Origin: Propionispira arboris
Lineage (GTDB): Bacteria > Bacillota > Negativicutes > Selenomonadales > Selenomonadaceae
NCBI RefSeq assembly: GCF_900109225.1
Contig: NZ_FNZK01000005.1
Coordinates: 1 to 64,000, forward strand
Direction of reading: 5' to 3'
Length of the DNA stretch: 64,000 nucleotides
The position numbers and the translations under genes were made by a program. The notes beneath the pieces were generated by a model that made no database searches, had not been told where the DNA came from, and worked only from the letters and a program-made list of their open reading frames with translations. Each line of letters opens with the position of its first letter. Positions within the stretch are counted from its first letter, which is position 1. Positions 18,396-26,512 of the stretch are shown here, one piece after another.

Positions 18396-19268
18396 CTATA
18401 ATGTAGATATAATACGCTGCATATCAAGTGGAATATCACAAACGACAGTGATGCTTGTGTGTGTAACAGGATGAATAAAAGTTAATTTACTGGCATGTAA
18501 AGCCTGATGATCAATTAAGTCAAGTGAACCGCCATAAAGATCATCCCCGATAATTGAATGACCGATGTATGCAAGATGTACGCGGATTTGATGGGTTCGT
18601 CCGGTTTCAAGTTCTACTTTTAGCAGCGAATAGGTACCGTTTGTTTGGAGGATTTGATAATGAGTTCGAGCAATTTGACCGGAGGCTGTGACCATGCGTT
18701 CAATGATGCTGGATGGTTTTCTACCAATGGGTGCATTAATCAGACCTGAATCGCTGGCTGGTCTGCCTGCAACAATGGCTTGATATGTACGTCTAAATAG
18801 TTTGGTACTGCCAGTGGAAAGTAAATGCTGTATTTGCGGCATTTTGGCAATCAAAACAAGTCCGGAAGTGTTTTTATCCAGTCGATGCACCGGATGGTAC
18901 ATTAACTGCAGATTGTTTTGTTTATAATAATATAAAATAGCGTTAGCAAGTGTTGTTTGTCGCTCTTTTGTTGTCGGATGAACAAGCTGACCTGTGGGCT
19001 TATTTACAATAAGGAGATAGTCGTCTTCATAACAAATCTCTAAGGGTAGCGGGGTTGGCTCAATGGTTGAATGCTGGGCTAAGGTATAGCAGATTTCGTC
19101 ATCTGGCGATACCATAGCCAAACCAGGATTTTCTTTTTTTTTGTTGATGTAGAATTCGTCATTTTGTTTGATCTTGCGCCATAAATTTAGTGATATACCT
19201 TCTTTTTGACGTAAAAATTCTTTAGCGGACTGTGGAACTGTGGTATGTGGTACAATAAATGTTGTCAT
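18396..19268 (-). CDS. RluA-family pseudouridine synthase
   Basis: The 290-aa enzyme isomerises uridine in rRNA or tRNA. An N-terminal S4-like segment (about residues 15-60) precedes the catalytic domain, whose active-site Asp lies in HRLDKNTSGL. The family motifs GRTHQIRVHLAYIGH and GDDLYGG are present. Which position it modifies (RluC, RluD or YlyB-like) cannot be told from sequence alone. AAGGAG precedes the ATG by six bases. Confidence 0.92.
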   Translation of the reverse strand: MTTFIVPHTTVPQSAKEFLRQKEGISLNLWRKIKQNDEFYINKKKENPGLAMVSPDDEICYTLAQHSTIEPTPLPLEICYEDDYLLIVNKPTGQLVHPTTKERQTTLANAILYYYKQNNLQLMYHPVHRLDKNTSGLVLIAKMPQIQHLLSTGSTKLFRRTYQAIVAGRPASDSGLINAPIGRKPSSIIERMVTASGQIARTHYQILQTNGTYSLLKVELETGRTHQIRVHLAYIGHSIIGDDLYGGSLDLIDHQALHASKLTFIHPVTHTSITVVCDIPLDMQRIISTL

Positions 19269-19419
19269 AGATTCTCCTTATAATTCAGGTATTAACACTT
19301 TTCTTTTTTGGGTATTTCTATTATACTTAGAGTTACTATTATGTACAATGAGTTGGATTACATATCCAGTAATGATATTGTGATAGATAAGCTTTGTAAT
19401 AGGAGATGTTTTTAGTATT

Positions 19420-19680
19420 ATGGAATTCACACAGTACATGGGAACCATGGCGATTGGATTTATCGTATGGTTGTTTATGGCACCTAAATTAAACAATCCC
19501 AAATGCGGTGAACTTTTTTTAGCGTATATGGTGACGTTGATGTGTTGTTTAGTCGGTACAGCCGAAGTTATTGTATCGAAGCCGATTGCGTTTTTCTTTA
19601 CGATTGGTGGTGCTTTGGCGTTTTTTGTAGTTGTAGTTGTTCGTATGTTTCAAATTACAATCAAATTTGATAAAAATTAA
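19420..19680 (+). CDS. small membrane protein (86 aa)
   Basis: The product has three hydrophobic helices (about residues 8-22, 32-50 and 55-75) and a short charged tail. I do not recognise the family. AGGAGATG lies upstream with rather long spacing. It is 31 nt before yajQ and likely co-transcribed. Confidence 0.6.
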   Translation: MEFTQYMGTMAIGFIVWLFMAPKLNNPKCGELFLAYMVTLMCCLVGTAEVIVSKPIAFFFTIGGALAFFVVVVVRMFQITIKFDKN

Positions 19681-19711
19681 AATAAGAATATGAGTTGGAG
19701 TGTGAGTATAC

Positions 19712-20203
19712 ATGGCAAAAGATTGTTCCTTTGATATTGTATCACAAACAGATTTACAAGAAGTAGATAATGCAGTAAATCAGGCAATGAAAGAAATCAA
19801 ACAACGTTTTGATTTTCGCGGTACTAAGTCCAATATTATACGTGAAGAATCGGTACTCAAAATTACGAGTGATGATGATTTTAAACTGGAAAATGTAATT
19901 GATATTTTGAAGGGAAAGGCCGTTAAACGTAATATTTCACCGAAAAGTTTTGAATATGGAAAAGTGGAAGCAGCCGCGCAAGGTACGGTTCGTCAAAATG
20001 TAACGCTTAAAAGCGGAATTGATAAAGATAATTCGAAAAAAATCATTACCTTGATCAAAGAATCTAAATTAAAAGTACAAACGCAAATTCAAGATGATCA
20101 GATTCGAGTATCGGGTAAAAATCGTGATGATTTACAACAGGTCATTGCTAAACTTAGACAGTTAGAACTTGAAATTGATCTACAGTTCATTAATTTCAGG
20201 TAA
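19712..20203 (+). CDS. yajQ: YajQ-family nucleotide-binding protein
   Basis: The 163-aa protein has the family hallmarks [24 protein letters not shown], the [12 protein letters not shown] segment and C-terminal [13 protein letters not shown]. YajQ has two ferredoxin-like domains. Relatives bind cyclic di-GMP and act as transcription co-regulators in Xanthomonas, while others are described as RNA-binding; the role here is open. A clean terminator follows. Confidence 0.93.
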   Translation: MAKDCSFDIVSQTDLQEVDNAVNQAMKEIKQRFDFRGTKSNIIREESVLKITSDDDFKLENVIDILKGKAVKRNISPKSFEYGKVEAAAQGTVRQNVTLKSGIDKDNSKKIITLIKESKLKVQTQIQDDQIRVSGKNRDDLQQVIAKLRQLELEIDLQFINFR

Positions 20204-20211
20204 GAATACAT

Positions 20212-20260
20212 AAAAATAAAGGAGTTATCACAAAAATAGTGATAACTCCTTTATTTTTTA
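20212..20260. terminator. bidirectional terminator between yajQ and the FliD-like gene
   Basis: A 19-bp perfect stem (AAAATAAAGGAGTTATCAC and its complement) with a 7-nt loop and a T-run. Confidence 0.85.
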
Positions 20261-20275
20261 CTACATATCATAAAT

Positions 20276-21008
20276 TTAAGCAAACATATCGGCCAATAGA
20301 CCGAGTGATGTTGGCGCACTGGTGAAGCTTGTAATATCAGGAAATGGAACAAAATTCTCAACATTGCTTACTGCGAGAGACGTTTTGAAATAAGCTTGAT
20401 TTCCTAAACCTTGGTTACCACTGAAAACAGCTTTAATTGCGGAAGGGTTATTTTGTACCGCCGTGGTTAAGGCTGTTTCATCGACTGTCATTTTACCATT
20501 GGTATCAACTGAAATACCAATAGCTGCTAATGAGTTTTTTTGCGCTTTTGGTGCTGCTGGCAAAAGAATCAGCAAAACTGGACATGGTAGAGGAGGCACG
20601 GGCATTATCTTTAAATAAAGCGGTTGTCTTATTATAATCGTTAGCAAAAGTCTTGATACTGTCCGTAATATCAGAGGCGGATGCCGCAGGGTTTTCCAAT
20701 ACCGATGTCAAATTCGTTGAAGAGTTTTTAAGATTTGTACTAGTTGAGGCAAAGGAAGAATAAAACTTTTCGGATGTTGCGGTATATTTTTTCATTGTTG
20801 CTAAGATTTGTGATTGGCTGGATGAGCTATCAGCGAAAACATTGCTCCAGAGTTTGTCACTTGCCGAAGCTGAACTAGTTGATGTATTCAAGAGATCGCT
20901 GGTACCATCATTTGAACTGGTCATGGAGCTGAATGTCTTATTTTTTGCCGCAGTTGTATAATTTAAATATGCAAATTGACCCATTGCAGTTGCTGAATTT
21001 ACATTCAT
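20276..21008 (-). pseudogene. FliD C-terminus-like protein, frameshifted at an A7 run
   Basis: On the minus strand translation starts at MNVNSATAM behind AAGGAGG and runs about 168 residues, rich in Ser, Thr and Ala. It then leaves frame at GCGCAAAAAAACTC (near 20543-20556). Removing one A of the seven joins the frame to LAAIGISVDTNGK and then MTVDETAL, a segment resembling the C-terminal domain of the flagellar cap protein FliD. The repaired protein would be about 243 aa, much shorter than FliD, and no flagellar genes are near. It may be a sequencing error, a pseudogene or a case of slippage at A7. Confidence 0.65.
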
Positions 21009-21112
21009 GAAACCTACCTCCTTGTAAAACAATAAATCCTTATTTATTATATCGTTATTTTCTCTGCGAAACTTAAGTTTTTGACGAAAAAAATACTGAT
21101 TTTACAAGAAAA

Positions 21113-21162
21113 AAGCAGCATGATTTGCTGAACTTAAGTTTGGCAAATTGTGCTGCTTTTTA
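21113..21162 (-). terminator. terminator downstream of uraA / candidate small RNA
   Basis: On the minus strand AAAAAGCAGCA...GCAAAT pairs with ATTTGC...TGCTGCTTTTTT around an unpaired centre. The T-run falls on the minus side, so it ends minus-strand transcripts. Confidence 0.8.
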
Positions 21163-21164
21163 TT

Positions 21165-21300
21165 TTATAGCAATATATAATTAATTTGCATTAAAGAAAT
21201 TGCATCTAGCCTGTCAGGCTGCCAGAAATGTGGTTAGGGCATCGTTTGCTTCCTACGTAACGCACACGGAGCCCTATACCACATTCCTGACGAGTACTAT
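21165..21300 (-). ncRNA. candidate structured small RNA behind uraA
   Basis: Three helices stack on the minus strand: GTCAGG/CCTGAC (21286-21291 with 21213-21218), AATGTGG/CCACATT (21279-21285 with 21227-21233) and TAGGGC/GCCCTA (21271-21276 with 21235-21240). A 30-nt apical region and an 8-nt one-sided bulge (21219-21226) complete the fold. There is no T-run here, but a terminator follows at 21113-21162 and a promoter-like TTGACT...TAAATA precedes it. An RNA of about 190 nt would result. I checked it by eye against SRP, 6S, tmRNA and common riboswitch cores and found no match. Confidence 0.5.
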
Positions 21301-21306
21301 ATAAAA

Positions 21307-21336
21307 TATTTACCGCTGGTTTTTGTTAAGAGTCAA
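21307..21336 (-). promoter_or_regulatory. candidate promoter of the small RNA
   Basis: On the minus strand TTGACT (21336-21331) and TAAATA (21312-21307) are 18 bp apart. The -35 lies inside the 3' end of uraA. Transcription would start near 21300. Confidence 0.4.
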
Positions 21337-22560
21337 TTCTACAGCTTTAAATGAAAGACTTAAGATAATGGCCACAACCGTAGCAAGTGCCATTCCTTTT
21401 AAGGTAACAGTACCGATGGTTACACTGGCCGTACTTACACCTAAGCCGAGAACAACGGATGTTAAGATTAAATTGCTTGGTTTATTGTAGTCAACTTTTG
21501 ATTCAACAAGGATACGGATACCAGATGCTGCGATGACACCAAACAACAGCAGGGATACACCACCCATAACAGGTACGGGGATACTTTGAATCGCTGCGGC
21601 AAGTTTGCCGAAGCAAGACAACAAAATTGCGAAAACTGCTGCACCACCGATGACCCAGGTACTGTAAACCTTGGTGATAGCAAGGACGCCGATGTTTTCG
21701 CCATACGTTGTATTTGGTGTGGAACCAAATAAGCCGGAAAAAATCGTTGAGATACCATTGCCTAGTAAAGAACGGTCTAGACCGGGATCTTTTGTGAGAT
21801 CTTTGCCGATAATATTTCCGGTTACAATGAGATGACCAATATGTTCAGCAATTACGACCAATGAGGCAGGTAAGATGATGGCCATGGCATTGATGTTAAA
21901 GATTGGTGTATAAAATGTAGGTAATGCAAACCAAGCGGCATCATTGACAAGTTTCCAGTCCACTAGTCCCATACAAAAAGCTAAGACGTAACCGCTGATT
22001 ACACCAATAAGGATTGGAATGATTGCCAAAAAACCGCGAAAGGCTACAGAGCCAAAGATGGTAACTAAAAGAGTGAAAATCGAAACAGTAATAGCAGTTG
22101 TGTCGGGAATTTCTGTGGTCAGACCAGCCATTGCAGCGGCAGTTGGCATGAGTTCAAGTCCGATGACAGCAACGATGGCACCCATGGCAGCGGGAGGGAA
22201 GACAATATCAATCCAGCTGGTGCCAATGACCTTGATACTTAGACCAACGAGGCAAAATACAATGCCGACGGCTATGAAACCGCCTAAGGCTGATTCATAG
22301 CCGTATTGCGATAGTACTAAAAATACGGGTGAAATAAATGCAAAGCTAGACCCAAGATAGGCAGGTACTTTCCCTTTACAGATGAATAAATAAAATAAAG
22401 TGCCGATACCGTTGAATAAAAGAATCGTAGCCGGATTTACCTTGAATAAGATTGGGACAAGAACGGTTGATCCAAACATAGCAAATAAATGTTGTAAACT
22501 TAATGGAATGGTTTCTAATAGAGGTAATTTTTGGTCGACTTTAATCATACGAGTTTTCAT
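21310..22560 (-). CDS. uraA: uracil permease
   Basis: A 416-aa inner-membrane nucleobase transporter (NCS2 family) with about 14 membrane helices. The family features are QHLFAMFGSTVLVP near the N-terminus, AEHIGHL with the conserved Glu, and the TTYGENIG segment with substrate-binding Glu. The PyrR attenuator upstream favours uracil over xanthine as substrate. TCTCC/GGAGA precedes the ATG on the minus strand. Confidence 0.92.
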   Translation of the reverse strand: MKTRMIKVDQKLPLLETIPLSLQHLFAMFGSTVLVPILFKVNPATILLFNGIGTLFYLFICKGKVPAYLGSSFAFISPVFLVLSQYGYESALGGFIAVGIVFCLVGLSIKVIGTSWIDIVFPPAAMGAIVAVIGLELMPTAAAMAGLTTEIPDTTAITVSIFTLLVTIFGSVAFRGFLAIIPILIGVISGYVLAFCMGLVDWKLVNDAAWFALPTFYTPIFNINAMAIILPASLVVIAEHIGHLIVTGNIIGKDLTKDPGLDRSLLGNGISTIFSGLFGSTPNTTYGENIGVLAITKVYSTWVIGGAAVFAILLSCFGKLAAAIQSIPVPVMGGVSLLLFGVIAASGIRILVESKVDYNKPSNLILTSVVLGLGVSTASVTIGTVTLKGMALATVVAIILSLSFKAVELTLNKNQR

Positions 22561-22592
22561 TTGAAATATCTCCTTTGATATTTTTATTTTGG

Positions 22593-22695
22593 CAAAAAAA
22601 AATCTCTTACGTAAAATTTACGAAGAGATTAGAAAGGCGGTATATCACATGAATATCGTGCAATATATACCTTTTTAACCTCTCTGGGTTAATTT
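22593..22695 (-). promoter_or_regulatory. PyrR-type attenuator of uraA
   Basis: On the minus strand the leader contains CCCAGAGAGG followed by TTAAAAAGG (complement of 22670-22690), a good match to the PyrR-binding loop consensus. A GGTATATA/TATACC stem and a terminator hairpin follow (22593-22630, AATCTCTT...AAGAGATT plus nine T). With UMP bound, PyrR would stabilise the anti-antiterminator and stop transcription. Confidence 0.8.
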
Positions 22696-22943
22696 AAAGG
22701 CCAATTTTTATCTAATGTATCATAAATTAAAGAAAAAGTCCAGCCGCATTTATTTGTATACAATATTATATGAAAAAATATTAAATTTAAACTGTACATA
22801 AGTGTTGTTTATCAGTTATAATATAATCTACTTGAGCATATTTAAAATATTTTTGTAATAAAATGTCCTCGTAGCAAAAGAATTTGTATTTTTTACGAGT
22901 GATAAAGAAAATGCACTGTTTAATTAAGTTTAGGGGGATAACA

Positions 22944-24173
22944 ATGGCGTTAATTGTTAAAAAATTTGGTGGAAGCTCAGTGGGCAGCGTAGAAAAAATA
23001 ATGGCAGTGGCCAAACGTATCATAGATGAGAAAAAAGCGGAGGATAAGGTTGTCATGGTTGTGTCTGCGATGGGCGATACAACGGATGATTTAATTGCTT
23101 TGGCAAAAGGAATCAACAAAGACCCTTATCAATATTCGCGTGAAATGGATATGCTTTTGACAACAGGTGAGCAAGTATCTATTTCACTTTTGACCATGGC
23201 GTTTAAAACGCTAGGGCATAAAGCGGTTTCGCTGACCGGACCGCTTGCTGGGATGAAAACAAATTCAGTACATACCAAAGGAAAACTCGTTGATATCAAA
23301 CCAAAAAGGGTACATGAAGAATTGGATAAGGGAAATATTGTTGTCGTAGCTGGATTTCAGGGGTGTGATGAACTAGGCGATCCTGTCACATTAGGCCGAG
23401 GCGGTTCTGACACTTCCGCAGTGGCTTTGGCGGGAGCACTTAAGGCAGATAGCTGTGAGATTTTCACAGATGTTGATGGTGTATATTCGGCTGATCCGCG
23501 GATTGTGAAAGACGCACGCAAAATGAAAGAAATCACATATTATGAAATGCTGGAGATGGCTCGTTTGGGAGCAGGGGTTATGCAGCCGCGCTCTGTTGAG
23601 ATGGGAAAATATTTTAATATACCAATTCATGTTCGTTCTACTTTTACAACGAAAACGGGAACGATGATCAGGGAGGAATATACAATGGAAGAAAAAGATT
23701 TTGTAATTAGAGGCGTGGCTCATGATGAAAAAGTAGCGAAGATTGCAGTTTTAGGTGTTCCTAATAATCCTGGAATCGCTTATTCAATTTTTTCGGCCCT
23801 TGCAGAAGCAAATGTCGACGTTGATATGATTGTCCAAAGCATTCGTAACATTGAAAAAAATGTAACCGATATGGTCTTTACAGTGGCTAGTTCTGATTTG
23901 TCACAGACAAAGAAGATTGTCGATCGTGTAGCTGATCAATTACAGGCAATTGCTGTTTTGGTTGAAGAAGATGTAGCGAAAGTGTCGATTGTTGGTGCTG
24001 GTATGCTTGGCAACCCTGGAATTGCTGCACGGATGTTTGGTGCACTTTCTAAGGCAGCTGTTAACATTGAAGTAATTAGTACATCGGAAATCAGTATATC
24101 TTGTCTGATTAAAGGCGCGCAATTAAAAGAAGCAGTGAATTCAATTCATGCCGAGTTTTTTCCACAAAAATAA
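22944..24173 (+). CDS. lysC: aspartate kinase
   Basis: The 409-aa enzyme phosphorylates aspartate, the first step towards lysine, threonine and methionine. The kinase domain begins with MALIVKKFGGSSVGS and has TTGEQVS and GRGGSDTSA motifs. Two ACT domains from ~265 (KIAVLGVPNNPGIAYSIF and KVSIVGAGMLGNPGIAARMF) would bind the feedback amino acid. The ATG with AGGGGG upstream is used rather than an ATG 60 nt earlier. No lysine riboswitch is visible in the leader. Confidence 0.96.
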   Translation: MALIVKKFGGSSVGSVEKIMAVAKRIIDEKKAEDKVVMVVSAMGDTTDDLIALAKGINKDPYQYSREMDMLLTTGEQVSISLLTMAFKTLGHKAVSLTGPLAGMKTNSVHTKGKLVDIKPKRVHEELDKGNIVVVAGFQGCDELGDPVTLGRGGSDTSAVALAGALKADSCEIFTDVDGVYSADPRIVKDARKMKEITYYEMLEMARLGAGVMQPRSVEMGKYFNIPIHVRSTFTTKTGTMIREEYTMEEKDFVIRGVAHDEKVAKIAVLGVPNNPGIAYSIFSALAEANVDVDMIVQSIRNIEKNVTDMVFTVASSDLSQTKKIVDRVADQLQAIAVLVEEDVAKVSIVGAGMLGNPGIAARMFGALSKAAVNIEVISTSEISISCLIKGAQLKEAVNSIHAEFFPQK

Positions 24174-24185
24174 TTTTTGAAGTTT

Positions 24186-24216
24186 ATGCTAGCATATAGA
24201 GTGTGCTAGCATTTCT
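24186..24216 (+). terminator. terminator after lysC
   Basis: TGCTAGCA at 24187-24194 and again at 24203-24210 (self-complementary arms) with a following T-rich stretch. Confidence 0.6.
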
Positions 24217-24356
24217 CTTTCTCAAGAATCATTATGATTACGATGTATTTTTGTATACAGGAATGTTTTTGAAGGTAAATAATAAATGATGAAGAATATA
24301 AATAGTTTGTGGCTTGATAATCAGGCTGCGTCACATTTAAGGGGGAAATATAAATC

Positions 24357-25607
24357 ATGATTACAAGTATGGCAGCATCACATTCAGTAGGGAAAATTGC
24401 GAAAGATGCAATTTTTGGCGCCAGCGGTGCAGCAAATAAAGCCAGCCAGAAATATGGCAGTGAAAAAATAACCAATGCAACCATTGGTGCAATTATGGAT
24501 GATAAAGAGATACTCGCTTGTATACCTACTGTAGAAAAAGTATTGAAGTCACTGCCGATGAAAGATATTATCGCCTATGCACCAATATCTGGTCTGCCAG
24601 CGTATTTAGACGCTGTGATTGATTTGACGTTTGCTGACTCGAAACCAGAAGGCTATTTTGCCGCAGTAGCTACAGCCGGTGGAACAGGTGCGATTCATCA
24701 TACCATATGGAATTATTCTGAAATTGGCGATACGGTTTTGACTTCTGATTGGTACTGGGGCCCTTATAATATGCTTTGTAATGAAGCAAAACGTAAATTA
24801 GATACATATACTTTATTTGATGAAAAACATAATTTTAATATTACATCGTTTGAAACAAAAGTTGATGCTATACTGGCTAAACAAGATTCGATATTGATCA
24901 TTATTAATACGCCAGCTCATAATCCAACTGGTTATAGTTTGTCTGAGGCGGATTGGATGAATGTTCTGGATGTTTGTAAAAAACAAGCGAAAAATATTAA
25001 TAAAAAAATTACGTTATTAGTTGATATTGCTTATATAGATTATGCTGGTGAAAAAAATGAAACGCGGCAATTCATGAAGCAGTTTAGCCATTTACCAGTC
25101 AATATGTTGAGTGTTTTTGCTTTTAGTATGTCAAAGGGTTATACGATGTATGGACAGCGTACGGGGGCAATGATTGGTCTTTCCTCCAGTAAAGAAATTG
25201 TTACGGAATTTGCTAGTATCAATCAGTATACAAGCCGGGCAACTTGGTCTAATATCAATCGTGGTGCAATGACATTGCTCACAACAATCAATCAGGACCC
25301 GGTACTTTTAAAACAGTTTGAAGCAGAACGGGAAGCTTATTATCAAATGATTCGTGCGAGAGCTGATGTATTTATGAAAGAGTCAGCGCAGTGCGGACTC
25401 AAAGCACTTCCATATAAAGCAGGGTTCTTCTTGTCGATTCCAGCTGCTGATCCAGTGGCTGTATGTGATAAGCTGCATGATGATTTAATTTTTGCTGTAC
25501 CTTTGAAAATGGGCGTTAGAATTGCGGTTTGTGCAATTCCTTTGGCTAAAATGACCGGAATAGCCGAAAAAACTTTAAAAGCTATGGAGTTTGTTAAAAA
25601 TAAATAA
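24357..25607 (+). CDS. class I/II aminotransferase (aspartate/aromatic type)
   Basis: The 416-aa PLP enzyme has a fold-type I layout. TAGGTGAI binds the cofactor phosphate, NTPAHNPTGYS contains the conserved Asn, DIAYIDYAG the Asp, SMSKGYTMYGQRTG the Schiff-base Lys260, and GVRIAVCAIP the substrate Arg. The mix fits aspartate/aromatic amino-acid aminotransferases of anaerobes; the true substrate is not set by these motifs. It follows lysC across a terminator and has its own AAGGGGG site. Confidence 0.88.
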   Translation: MITSMAASHSVGKIAKDAIFGASGAANKASQKYGSEKITNATIGAIMDDKEILACIPTVEKVLKSLPMKDIIAYAPISGLPAYLDAVIDLTFADSKPEGYFAAVATAGGTGAIHHTIWNYSEIGDTVLTSDWYWGPYNMLCNEAKRKLDTYTLFDEKHNFNITSFETKVDAILAKQDSILIIINTPAHNPTGYSLSEADWMNVLDVCKKQAKNINKKITLLVDIAYIDYAGEKNETRQFMKQFSHLPVNMLSVFAFSMSKGYTMYGQRTGAMIGLSSSKEIVTEFASINQYTSRATWSNINRGAMTLLTTINQDPVLLKQFEAEREAYYQMIRARADVFMKESAQCGLKALPYKAGFFLSIPAADPVAVCDKLHDDLIFAVPLKMGVRIAVCAIPLAKMTGIAEKTLKAMEFVKNK

Positions 25608-25616
25608 ACGTATTAT

Positions 25617-25660
25617 CAAAAAGACCTAAGTATGTTCATTCATATACTTAGGTCTTTTTG
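25617..25660 (+). terminator. terminator after the aminotransferase
   Basis: AAAAAGACCTAAGTATG pairs with a near-perfect complement around TTCATTC and ends in TTTTT. Confidence 0.85.
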
Positions 25661-25748
25661 TCGAGGAATAGATAATTTTATTTTCTGTATTTTTTCAGGT
25701 GCAATAAAGCAGATTTTCGTTTTCTTTTAATTTCGTCCTAATACTTAT

Positions 25749-25776
25749 TTTACAGAAAATTTACATAGTTTTAACA
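25749..25776 (+). promoter_or_regulatory. Pho-box-like repeats upstream of the phosphate transporter operon
   Basis: TTTACA (25749-25754), TTTACA (25760-25765) and TTAACA (25771-25776) repeat with an exact 11-bp period. This matches the Gram-positive PhoP box (TT, any of A/C/T, A, C/T, A, with about 5-bp spacers). They lie 35-62 bp upstream of the predicted -35. Confidence 0.65.
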
Positions 25777-25810
25777 AACTTTATTTGTCAATTTGCATGT
25801 ATTTTACTTA

Positions 25811-25839
25811 TTGTGAAAATTTATAAATGATGATATAGT
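25811..25839 (+). promoter_or_regulatory. promoter of the DUF47-pit operon
   Basis: TTGTGA (25811-25816), a 17-bp spacer and TATAGT (25834-25839) with an extended TG at 25831-25832. Confidence 0.6.
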
Positions 25840-25885
25840 TAGACAGTGTGGTCAGACAAAATTTTTTGGAGTTCGGGAGGCATAT

Positions 25886-26512
25886 ATGTTTAATTTCAAG
25901 CACAAGGATACGGATTTTTTTGACTTATTTGTTGATAGTGCGGAGTACTTCTATAAAGGGGCATTACTGATGAATGAAGTAATGTTGGATTATAGTAAAG
26001 CTGAGGCGAAAATGGACGAAATTATTAATCTTGAACATGAAGCTGACGAAATCAATGATAAAATCATTGATAAATTAAATCAGACGTTCATAACACCAAT
26101 TGATCGGGAAGATATTTTTGCTTTGGCAAATGGACTGGATGATGGTGTGGATTTTCTGCAAGGAACGTTGCAGCGTATGGTAATGTACAGAACTGGTCAA
26201 TCCAAAGAGGGCGCAATTGCGTTATCAAAACTTTTAATTGAGTGCACAGAAGAATTGATTAAGGCATTTACTTTATTGAAAAATATTAGATCAAACCAGC
26301 ATCAAATTCTTGAATGTACACGCAAAATTGGTAAGCTGGAAAGTGAAGGCGATCGTTTATATCGTAAAGAAGTGGCTTATTTGTTTGAATGTATTAAAGA
26401 TCCAATTGAAATTATAAAATGGAAAGAAATCTTAGAATACCTGGAAAATACATTAGATCATTGTGAAGATGTGTCAGATATGATACGAGGCGTGGTAATG
26501 AAATATGCATGA
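25886..26512 (+). CDS. DUF47 (PhoU-like) phosphate transport accessory protein
   Basis: The 208-aa all-helical cytoplasmic protein belongs to the DUF47/PhoU-like family, with the Glu/Asp-rich EHEADEIND and TPIDREDIFALANGLDDGVD segments that bind metal ions in PhoU relatives. Genes of this family sit next to low-affinity Pit phosphate carriers and are thought to regulate them. Here the stop overlaps the pit start by 8 nt. GGGAGG precedes the ATG. Confidence 0.92.
   Translation: MFNFKHKDTDFFDLFVDSAEYFYKGALLMNEVMLDYSKAEAKMDEIINLEHEADEINDKIIDKLNQTFITPIDREDIFALANGLDDGVDFLQGTLQRMVMYRTGQSKEGAIALSKLLIECTEELIKAFTLLKNIRSNQHQILECTRKIGKLESEGDRLYRKEVAYLFECIKDPIEIIKWKEILEYLENTLDHCEDVSDMIRGVVMKYA

Noticed and set aside
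21165-21300. Naming the uraA-flanking element as SRP RNA because it has GTCAGG and GGAAGC
   Set aside because: In SRP domain IV these parts form one compact loop; here they are over 40 nt apart in different helices.
22787-23119. Minus-strand frame across the lysC start
   Set aside because: It is antisense to the conserved aspartokinase N-terminus and lacks a ribosome site.
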